From assembly GCF_900112615.1 (NCBI RefSeq), contig NZ_FOMK01000002.1:186001-250000 (forward strand): a DNA stretch of 64,000 nt. Direction: 5' to 3'. Positions 55,976-62,447 of the stretch are shown in pieces. Numbering within the stretch: the stretch's first letter is position 1; each line of letters opens with the position of its first letter. Position numbers and translations under genes: made by a program. The DNA is from Chitinophaga sp. CF118 (GTDB lineage Bacteria; Bacteroidota; Bacteroidia; Chitinophagales; Chitinophagaceae). The notes under the pieces are model-generated. The model had not been told where the DNA came from. It ran no database searches and worked only from the letters and a program-made list of their open reading frames with translations.

Positions 55976-56670
55976 TAAGGGAATGCATAGTACTGGCTGG
56001 CGGATTGGGTACCCGCCTGCGCAGCGTAGTGGCAGACAAACCCAAATGTATGGCACCAGTAGGTAATCACCCTTTCCTATATTACCTGCTGCAATACCTG
56101 CACCGCCAGGGAATCACACATGTGGTCCTTTCACTGGGATATAAGGCAGAACAGGTGATTGACTGGTGCAGGGAGGCGAATCTTCCCCTGGAGATTTCAT
56201 TTGCCATTGAACCGGAACCTTTGGGTACGGGCGGAGCAATTCTGCACGCACGCTCACAAATTAAAGGAAACGAATTCTTCATCACAAACGGAGACACCTT
56301 TTTTGAGGTACCCCTGGCTGATTTTTATTCCTTTCACCAACAGCATAAAAGCTCTCTTTCACTGGCTTTAAAACCGATGGTGCAGTTTGAACGCTATGGC
56401 AGTGTACAACTGGATGAAAAGGCCCGGATTACTGCTTTCCTGGAGAAGCAATTCTGTGCCGAAGGACTGATCAATGGTGGAATCTACCTTACATCTATGG
56501 AGTATCTGCAAAGCCTTGGACTTCCTCAAAAATTTTCATTTGAAAAAGAAGTGCTGGAAGCACAGGTAAAGAGTGGTTCGTTGTACGGATTTATAAGTGA
56601 TACTTATTTTATTGATATAGGTATTCCGGCCGACTATGAAAAGGTGCAGGTGGATCTGGGACAGCCTTAA
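55972..56670 (+). CDS. hddC: D-glycero-alpha-D-manno-heptose 1-phosphate guanylyltransferase
   Basis: This 232-residue nucleotidyltransferase opens with ECIVLAGGLGTRLRSVVADK and PKCMAPVGNHPFL, the donor site of sugar-1-phosphate NTP transferases. ITNGDTFFEV carries the metal-binding Asp, and the C-terminal part has FIDIGIPADYEKVQ. By its place between gmhA and gmhB it should make GDP-heptose from heptose 1-phosphate and GTP. A GDP product rather than ADP is inferred from the HddA-type kinase in the same operon. It overlaps gmhA by 4 bp. Confidence 0.9.
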   Translation: MIRECIVLAGGLGTRLRSVVADKPKCMAPVGNHPFLYYLLQYLHRQGITHVVLSLGYKAEQVIDWCREANLPLEISFAIEPEPLGTGGAILHARSQIKGNEFFITNGDTFFEVPLADFYSFHQQHKSSLSLALKPMVQFERYGSVQLDEKARITAFLEKQFCAEGLINGGIYLTSMEYLQSLGLPQKFSFEKEVLEAQVKSGSLYGFISDTYFIDIGIPADYEKVQVDLGQP

Positions 56671-56679
56671 TTGAAAACT

Positions 56680-57219
56680 ATGCATATAGATAATTCCTGG
56701 ACATTATTCCTGGATAGAGATGGAGTAATTAATGATGAAATCAAAGGCGGATATGTACTGAGCTGGGATATGTTCCGTTTTGCTGATGGGGTACTGGAAG
56801 CTCTCCCACTGCTGGCAGATAAGTTCAGCCGTATTGTAATGGTTACCAATCAGCGTTGTATCGGACGTGGCCTGCTTACCGAAGAAGGATTAAAAGCCAT
56901 CCACCAAAAGATGTTACAGGAGATTTCCGCAAAGGGCGGACGTATAGATAAGATTTATTTTTGCCCGGATATAGACAGTAACAGCCCCTGCCGTAAGCCT
57001 AACATTGGCATGGGGTTGCAGGCTAAAGCTGATTTCCCGGATATTGACTTTTCCCGGTCTATCTTAGTAGGTAACACATTGAGTGATATGAACTTCGGCA
57101 AAAACCTGGGAATGACTACTGCTTTTATTCCTTCCACACACCCACATCAGCCATTTCCTCATCCTTTAATGGATGCGCGTTGCAATAGTTTATTGGATTT
57201 TTCGCGTATCATACAATAA
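56680..57219 (+). CDS. gmhB: D-glycero-D-manno-heptose 1,7-bisphosphate 7-phosphatase (HAD-IIIA)
   Basis: This HAD phosphatase of about 179 residues has the nucleophile motif LFLDRDGVINDE, motif II in MVTNQRCIGRG, and the zinc/loop region YFCPDIDSNSPCRKPNIGM. Here two Cys remain but the usual four-ligand zinc loop looks reduced. Motif IV is LVGNTLSDMNFGKNLGM. It removes the 7-phosphate from heptose bisphosphate. The frame can also start at a TTG at 56671, right after the hddC stop; the ATG at 56680 gives the natural N-terminus. It is the last pathway gene. Confidence 0.88.
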   Translation: MHIDNSWTLFLDRDGVINDEIKGGYVLSWDMFRFADGVLEALPLLADKFSRIVMVTNQRCIGRGLLTEEGLKAIHQKMLQEISAKGGRIDKIYFCPDIDSNSPCRKPNIGMGLQAKADFPDIDFSRSILVGNTLSDMNFGKNLGMTTAFIPSTHPHQPFPHPLMDARCNSLLDFSRIIQ

Positions 57220-57275
57220 ATTTGTTCTATATCACGTAAATAGGGTGACTGCCAATATTCATCTTAAATCAAATT

Positions 57276-58229
57276 ATGCTCAGAGCCTGCTTCATATTAT
57301 TGTTATTACCAGCTTTTCTGCATGCACAACGTATCAGTCCTGCGGACGCAGCTGTTATTGCTAAACAGCAGGATTCCCTTCAATATCTGTCTGGCATGAT
57401 CCTCCGCGGTAAAGACGAGCAGGCCCGGCAAGAGGCAAATGATCACTTTATACCGAAGCTGGTACAGGCACTAAAAACACCAAACTCATTCTATTTCCGT
57501 TTTGATTCATTATCCACCATCTCCATTCAATACCCGCAGGATAGCTCTTTCCGCATCTTTACCTGGGGTCTTGAGCTGGAAACAAGCTTCTACCATCATT
57601 ATGGTGCAATTCAAATGAAAACCGATGATGGCAAGCTGAAACTTTTTCCGCTGTTCGATAATTCGGACTATATGAATCCTGATACCGTTGCGAATAATAA
57701 AAGCTGGTATGGATGCCTGTACTATAAAATAATACAACGTCATTACTTTAATACTGAATTCTATACACTGTTTGGCTGGGATCCAAATAATATCCGGAGT
57801 CAGAAGAAACTGATAGATCTCCTGATGTTCAAAGATGGCGAACCAGTATTCGGAGGTCCTTTTTTCAGTTTTGCAGAAGATTCCTTACCAAAGCCAGTGC
57901 GCAACCGATTTATACTTGAATATAAAAAGGATGCGACCATCAGTCTTAGCTATAATAAGGAAATGGATATGATTGTGTATGATCACCTGATATCAGAAAC
58001 CAATCAAAAAAGCAAACCGTCCACCTTTGTGCCGGATCTTGATTATGAAGGGTTTAAATGGAAAGCAGGGAAATGGATGCATATCGATAAGGTTTTCCAT
58101 GATGCACTGCCACTGGGAAAATTCCCTGTGCAACAACCACTGGATCAACGCCGCAAGAATATGATGAAACCACAAACAGCTGAAGATATCAATGCGGAGC
58201 AACTGGAGAAAGCTAAAAAGAAGAACTGA
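57276..58229 (+). CDS. Secreted protein of unknown function
   Basis: This 317-residue protein has a signal peptide (CFILLLLPAFLHAQ). The mature part is rich in aromatic residues and Asp/Lys. It has the segments SFRIFTWGLELETSFYHHYG, NKSWYGCLYYKIIQ and YYTLFGWDPNN-like YTLFGWDPNNIRSQKKLID, and a Lys/Gln-rich tail. This looks like a conserved Bacteroidetes family with no known role. It follows gmhB by 56 bp on the same strand, so it may be the last gene of the operon. No catalytic motif is visible. Confidence 0.75.
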   Translation: MLRACFILLLLPAFLHAQRISPADAAVIAKQQDSLQYLSGMILRGKDEQARQEANDHFIPKLVQALKTPNSFYFRFDSLSTISIQYPQDSSFRIFTWGLELETSFYHHYGAIQMKTDDGKLKLFPLFDNSDYMNPDTVANNKSWYGCLYYKIIQRHYFNTEFYTLFGWDPNNIRSQKKLIDLLMFKDGEPVFGGPFFSFAEDSLPKPVRNRFILEYKKDATISLSYNKEMDMIVYDHLISETNQKSKPSTFVPDLDYEGFKWKAGKWMHIDKVFHDALPLGKFPVQQPLDQRRKNMMKPQTAEDINAEQLEKAKKKN

Positions 58230-58280
58230 TTACTATAAACTACTTTTAAATCAATCTATTTGAAATAGATATTAAAAAAA

Positions 58281-58302
58281 GCCTGTATTGCAGAATACAG
58301 GC
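58281..58302 (-). terminator. Intrinsic terminator of the PL7-like lipoprotein gene
   Basis: A 9-bp stem (GCCTGTATT / AATACAGGC) with a 4-nt loop is followed on the minus strand by TTTTTTTAAT. It lies 28 bp past the stop of the minus-strand gene and can also stop the plus-strand operon. Confidence 0.88.
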
Positions 58303-58330
58303 TTCAACCTTTCTAGCACAGGGAACTCAA

Positions 58331-59122
58331 TCAGGAAGGAGCCGTACCATCCCTATATACTTTCACATTCCTCCATTTTACAGTAGCCGCTCCGGTTTTT
58401 AATGTACCATAATTTCCATACTTCATATAATTAGAGACGGCTTCATCATCAGCAATATCTACTTTCTTCACACCATTAATATAGATTTTAATTCTGTTAC
58501 CTTTATCTTCCTGTAAATGGATAACGTTTATATGCACTTCCTTGCCGTAGATATTAGTAGCTAATGTCTGGCCAGCTGCCTTGATAGATCCGCCGTCATC
58601 AGCATATCCACGAATCATTAATTGCGTGGCTCCCGACGTACTGCCGAAAATCTGCATCAGAGATTCATCATTTAAAGGAGAATAAAAGGTAACATAACCT
58701 TCGAACTGCCTGCTACCCTGACTATAATCATTCTGCAACCGTATTTCTGAACGGTTGGAATTATTATTTACAATCCGGAAAGTCTCAACTCCGCTACTGT
58801 AATCGTAATCAGCACAAATGGGACTTCCAACTGATTTATAGGAAGTCCAGCTGAAAATCTGTAAACCATCCGCATTATCCAGGTGAATTTTTTTTGTAGG
58901 AGAATATTCTACCCATCCACTGCCCAGCGCGGACATTATGGATACTTCATTTTTGTTGATAATAGCATTTTCAGCCACAGCCGTTGTTCCAGCTAGTTCC
59001 TGCAATGCTTTATCTTCTTTATTACATCCACTGGTAAAGGAAGCAACTCCCAAAAGTACCAGCAGTGGTTTTAGCAGCCATAGCATATGATAAGAATCAT
59101 TGCTTTTTGTAAGGGTTTTCAT
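58331..59122 (-). CDS. Lipoprotein with a PL7-like jelly-roll (alginate-lyase fold)
   Basis: This is a 263-residue lipoprotein with a lipobox (TSGC at 30-33). The mature part is an all-beta jelly roll that shows three landmarks of alginate lyase family 7 in order. NRSEIRLQ matches the R-S/T-E-x-R motif. LMQIFG stands where QIH/QVH is expected, so the catalytic His is replaced. NYMKYGNYGTL stands where YFKxGxYxQ is expected. A PL20 or other LamG-like relation is possible. With these changes it may bind and not cleave a uronic-acid polymer, which would fit the lyase PUL at 17-35 kb. The assignment is tentative. Confidence 0.6.
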   Translation of the reverse strand: MKTLTKSNDSYHMLWLLKPLLVLLGVASFTSGCNKEDKALQELAGTTAVAENAIINKNEVSIMSALGSGWVEYSPTKKIHLDNADGLQIFSWTSYKSVGSPICADYDYSSGVETFRIVNNNSNRSEIRLQNDYSQGSRQFEGYVTFYSPLNDESLMQIFGSTSGATQLMIRGYADDGGSIKAAGQTLATNIYGKEVHINVIHLQEDKGNRIKIYINGVKKVDIADDEAVSNYMKYGNYGTLKTGAATVKWRNVKVYRDGTAPS

Positions 59123-59630
59123 TTTGTCTTGATTGATAAGTTTAACAATAACGCGTGATTTGAATAAAATAGATTGGGGTATATGCTAGTTAAGGGTTAC
59201 AGTTTGACTCTTCCTAAAACTTCTGTTATGATTATATGGAAATAAAGCCATCAATTGCATGTTGTTACATGTATATATCAATCGATTGCAGTAATACTAA
59301 TCTACTGATTTTAAGTATACAAACAAATACTTTTTCTGTAATCCTATTCCATTGTAAACCAATACCAGGAACTGACACATACTTATCCCATACTTATCCC
59401 ATACTTATCCCATACTTATCCCATACTTATCCCATACTTATCCCATACTTATCCCATACTTATCCCATACTTATTCCATACTTATTCCATACTTATTCCA
59501 TACTTATTCCGTGGAAGCACTCATGACCTGCCAGGTTAATACCGTCATTCAATTGAATCCATTCATAATCAACATGGACAATTGAAGAAATCGGAGACGA
59601 TCATGGATGTAAAATATTGAGGGCTTTGAG
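59123..59630. other. 508-bp intergenic region carrying an 11-bp tandem repeat
   Basis: Apart from the repeat at 59378-59509 I see no gene, hairpin or RNA here. A 96-codon open frame over the repeat is an artefact of the repeat being free of stop codons. Confidence 0.6.
59378..59509. repeat. 11-bp tandem repeat, 12 units
   Basis: CATACTTATCC is repeated eight times without change, followed by four copies of CATACTTATTC (one base different). There is no spacer, so it is a microsatellite-type array and not CRISPR. It lies between the promoter side of the PL7-like lipoprotein gene and the 3' end of the secreted protein at 59631. Confidence 0.97.
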
Positions 59631-60533
59631 CTAACTTTCTATATCTGTTAGTTGAATTACAATTTTTGTTCCGTTGATGTTTATGTATTCAAGTCTTACG
59701 AAACCATACTTTGGATGATAATAGCTTTTTAGATATGTTTTCATAGTAGTATTGCCAAATTCTGATGTTCCTGTTCCGTTTGTTACTTTACATTTTATCT
59801 TACCCAAAGGACTGTTAATAGTTTCGTCATTTTGCCTCACATAATCGTAGTTGATTTTTACTTTTTCTTTACTATTTATCCAGCGAGGGTCTAAATATGC
59901 TCCCCCTGTTTCTAACTCCCATGACCAATGATTAACAGATTCATCCAGGTAATAAAAAGGAAATGGATTTAACTGTAAAATTTTAAAAGTGAATTGCCTG
60001 GGTGGGTGCATCCATAAATTTTTATAGTTGTCAATAACCCCGGTACTTACACCACTACACAAAAACTGACGGTTGGCCTCTCCCCTTTTTTCAAAACATT
60101 CACAAAGAGAATCACTTACCTTTTTATTCTTTACAATGTAAGCATAACTCATTACGGTTTGTGTGTACGTTGAATCATAATTTGGAAATGTTTCTACAGA
60201 ATCCGTTATCACAAGTTTTATCTTATCTATGGTGCTATCTGTTGAATTCTGATAATCGACAAGATTAAGCGGATTCCCAATTGTTGCTTCGTTTTTACTT
60301 AACAGAAACTTCTTTTTTACTCCTGAATTGTCAATATAATAATAGTCGAAAATGAAAGTCATTTTACGTTTATAGGAAATATTGTCATTGGAATATCTAT
60401 GTTTTTCGGTACTTGAATAATCTGGTTTTTCAACGTATATCCCACCGTCAAGAATTAACTTCTGTGCAAAAAGTTTTACGCCAGAGATTAAAATTAAAAG
60501 TATAGTGATGTTTCTTTTCAGCATAGAGTTCAT
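59631..60533 (-). CDS. Secreted protein of unknown function
   Basis: This 300-residue protein has a signal peptide (ITILLILISGVKLFAQ). It is Tyr/Asn/Lys-rich with an internal Cys pair (SLCECFEKRG) and a second Cys (FLCSGVSTG). A C-terminal half has strand-like lines such as YYHPKYGFVRLEYININGT, recalling GLPGLI-type beta proteins of Bacteroidetes. Its ATG overlaps the stop of the upstream esterase gene (ATGA, 60530-60533), so the two are translationally coupled and probably work together. No function is assigned. Confidence 0.7.
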   Translation of the reverse strand: MNSMLKRNITILLILISGVKLFAQKLILDGGIYVEKPDYSSTEKHRYSNDNISYKRKMTFIFDYYYIDNSGVKKKFLLSKNEATIGNPLNLVDYQNSTDSTIDKIKLVITDSVETFPNYDSTYTQTVMSYAYIVKNKKVSDSLCECFEKRGEANRQFLCSGVSTGVIDNYKNLWMHPPRQFTFKILQLNPFPFYYLDESVNHWSWELETGGAYLDPRWINSKEKVKINYDYVRQNDETINSPLGKIKCKVTNGTGTSEFGNTTMKTYLKSYYHPKYGFVRLEYININGTKIVIQLTDIES

Positions 60534-61414
60534 GGTTTTTTAGCAGAATTTTCCCAATCTTTATAAATAAAACGCAACGCATCGTAATAGGCAACTATTG
60601 GGACAGTCATATGAGTTTCAACAGGATAATATTTGTATTTATACTCAAGACCTTTTAGTTCTTTCTTTGTCAGTAATGTATCGAATTTCAACAAATTGGT
60701 ATGGTAAGAGCTTGAGTCTGCGACTCCTTCGCTTGCATCACTATAAAATATCTTTTTGTTTAAAACCGATGCTTTTACTAAATTTTTATCCGTCAACTTC
60801 AGCACATATTCTTTATCCCACCATAAAGAAGGACTGAGAGCAATATAGGCATTAAACATTTCAGGATGAGTAAGCATACAATAAATAGAAGCAATACCAC
60901 CAAAGGAATGTCCTGCAAAGATATTAAAGCCTTGAGTTTTATAATTCAATTCAACATACGGCATTAATTCCTCTTTTATGAATCGCAAAAACTGTTCGCC
61001 GCCACCGCTTGGTTTCATCCAGGAAACAGTAGCCGTATCAGGTTGTCCAAAATAATTAATGATACTTTGTGTTGGTGTCAGGTCTCTCGTTCTTTTGGTA
61101 TTAGTGATGCCTACTACTATCATTTCCGGTATTACATTTACATCCCAGCGGCTAAGATAATCCACATATTGAGAAAGCATATCAAAATGGCTTTCTCCGT
61201 CCATTAAATACAATACAGGAAATCGTTTATTCAAATTTGCAGAGTCAACCTTTGGATAATGAATATAAACCTTACGATCTTCATTTAATACCCTGGAAGA
61301 AATTGTCACTACATCACTGGCTGTATGTTCATATAATGTTTTCTTCTGTGCCTTTGATTGTAAAGTAATAAACAAAAGGGGTATTAAACGTATTTTAAGG
61401 GAATTGCAAAACAT
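60530..61414 (-). CDS. Secreted alpha/beta-hydrolase of the esterase D/Fes family
   Basis: This 294-residue protein has a signal peptide (IRLIPLLFITLQSKAQ). The alpha/beta-hydrolase fold shows RFPVLYLMDGESHFDMLSQY, then EMIVVGITNTKRTRDLTPT, and the nucleophile elbow FAGHSFGGIAS. The late Asp and His fall in SDASEGV and ETHMTVP. This is the pattern of the PF00756 group (esterase D, IroE, feruloyl esterases), which cleaves esters of sugars, siderophores or phenolics. It is coupled to the unknown secreted protein downstream. The substrate is unknown. Confidence 0.88.
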   Translation of the reverse strand: MFCNSLKIRLIPLLFITLQSKAQKKTLYEHTASDVVTISSRVLNEDRKVYIHYPKVDSANLNKRFPVLYLMDGESHFDMLSQYVDYLSRWDVNVIPEMIVVGITNTKRTRDLTPTQSIINYFGQPDTATVSWMKPSGGGEQFLRFIKEELMPYVELNYKTQGFNIFAGHSFGGIASIYCMLTHPEMFNAYIALSPSLWWDKEYVLKLTDKNLVKASVLNKKIFYSDASEGVADSSSYHTNLLKFDTLLTKKELKGLEYKYKYYPVETHMTVPIVAYYDALRFIYKDWENSAKKP

Positions 61415-61416
61415 GC

Positions 61417-61632
61417 TTATCTCATTTTTTTAAATTTAGCCAAATTCAGACATTCTTCATAGTGCTCCCTTAAGATTGAGTACTTCACCCCGATCGCACA
61501 GGCATTTGCCGGACAATGGATTAGCTTTAATTTATTGATTGATAATAATTTGTATTTCTGGTCGTAAATAATTTCCATCTGCGCAAATAGGCTGCACAGT
61601 AAGGTCTTCTCTTTGTAATCAAATAATAACAA
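61417..61632 (-). CDS. Possible small hypothetical protein
   Basis: A frame of 71 codons (or 53 from the internal MEIIYDQKY) ends 2 bp before the esterase start. The C-terminal part (VKYSILREHYEECLNLAKFK) reads like a helical protein. There is no recognised family, and only 16 bp separate it from the divergent S26-type gene, leaving little room for two promoters. It may be spurious or a relic. Confidence 0.28.
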   Translation of the reverse strand: MLLFDYKEKTLLCSLFAQMEIIYDQKYKLLSINKLKLIHCPANACAIGVKYSILREHYEECLNLAKFKKMR

Positions 61633-61648
61633 ATGAAAATTTCAAAAA

Positions 61649-61972
61649 ATGAACAAGTACGAGCGATTGAAGAGTGAGTTAGAATCAACAGGTAAAGGAA
61701 AAATGAAAGCATTTGGCAGTTCAATGTTACCAATTCTGAAAAGCGGAAGCCAATTAACCTTCGAAAAGGCCAGTGAATACAAAATAGGTGATATTGTCTT
61801 CTGTAAAGTGAAAGGGCGATATATTGATGCCCATAAGATCATTAAAACAGATACACATAAAGGGTTCCTGATCGCCAACAATCATGGTTTTGAGAACGGC
61901 TGGACCAGAACCATCTATGGAAAAGTGATACTAGGAGAATTTCAGAACAAAATCATCTATAAAACGAACTAA
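61649..61972 (+). CDS. Small soluble S24/S26-type (signal-peptidase-like) protease
   Basis: This 107-residue protein has no membrane anchor. The nucleophile motif GSSMLP (Ser25) is followed by GDIVFCKVKGRYIDAHKII. In the second catalytic position a His (His62) stands where bacterial signal peptidase has Lys, as in the Ser-His type of the ER and archaea. ANNHGFENG then follows. Stand-alone proteins of this kind are processing proteases of unknown substrate. Its stop is 18 bp from the tRNA-like RNA at 61991, on the same strand, so they may share a transcript. Confidence 0.75.
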   Translation: MNKYERLKSELESTGKGKMKAFGSSMLPILKSGSQLTFEKASEYKIGDIVFCKVKGRYIDAHKIIKTDTHKGFLIANNHGFENGWTRTIYGKVILGEFQNKIIYKTN

Positions 61973-61990
61973 TAATAGAATTAAATTATA

Positions 61991-62185
61991 GGCCCTGTAG
62001 CTTAAAGGGACAAAGTCTGCGGAAAAATAACTAGCCGCAGTGTGTATGGATCATATCGTTGTTGGTTTTCCCGGCAATGATCAGAATTTACAGTGCACCG
62101 AAATCTGGAAGATGAAATTAGGGAAGCGTATTTACAGCCATACTGCCTGGAAACAGGAATGCGGGTTCGAATCCCGTCAGGGCCA
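61991..62185 (+). ncRNA. tRNA-like RNA with enlarged anticodon loop and variable region
   Basis: The ends form a perfect 7-bp acceptor (GGCCCTG, 61991-61997; CAGGGCC, 62178-62184) with discriminator A. Inside are TA, a D arm (GCTT-AAAGGGACA-AAGT) and a stem CTGCGG / CCGCAG (62017-62022, 62035-62040) with a 12-nt loop. At the 3' side is a normal T arm (GCGGG-TTCGAAT-CCCGT). Between the stem and the T arm lie about 120 nt with their own pairing: GTATGG / CCATAC, ATCAT / ATGAT and CCTG-GAAA-CAGG. No anticodon can be assigned. A terminator follows 4 bp later. It could be a tRNA with an insert, a decayed tRNA, or a new class of tRNA mimic. Confidence 0.6.
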
Positions 62186-62188
62186 CAC

Positions 62189-62216
62189 AGGCGCATATCA
62201 AAATGCGCCTTTTTTT
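62189..62216 (+). terminator. Intrinsic terminator after the tRNA-like RNA
   Basis: An 8-bp stem (AGGCGCAT / ATGCGCCT) with a 6-nt loop ends in seven T. Its place right after the tRNA-like 3' end supports that RNA being transcribed. Confidence 0.93.
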
Positions 62217-62447
62217 ATTCGAATTTAACGACAACCAGTTCGTTTCCCAACGAGGTAAGCTATCCCCAAACTAGAAACTTTTCTATAGATCCTGATTAAA
62301 ACTTAGGGTAAACTTGTCTTATCGTAAATCATAATCTTATGAAACGTTGCCCTTAACGTGTATTCCTTATTGGAGAATCCAGTATCCTGGGCAACCATGT
62401 CTTGTATGAATTACTCCGTACCTCCATCAAAATATAATTAACCATAT

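Noticed and set aside
59378..59509. CRISPR array
   Set aside because: Units are contiguous, 11 bp long and have no spacers; no cas gene is near.
59236..59526. 96-codon open frame over the 11-bp array (SHTYPILIPYL repeats)
   Set aside because: Because 11 is not a multiple of 3, the array cycles through all frames and happens to hold no stop. The peptide is a translation of the repeat and has no start context or homologue I know.
61991..62185. tmRNA (ssrA) or group I intron-containing tRNA
   Set aside because: tmRNA lacks a true D arm and anticodon-type stem and is about twice this size with a tag frame. The 120-nt insert lacks the conserved P/Q/R/S core and lies in the variable region, not in the anticodon loop where bacterial tRNA introns sit.
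62002..62196. Minus-strand frame with GPDGIRTRIPVSRQ
   Set aside because: This peptide is the usual false translation of the antisense strand of a tRNA T arm and acceptor.
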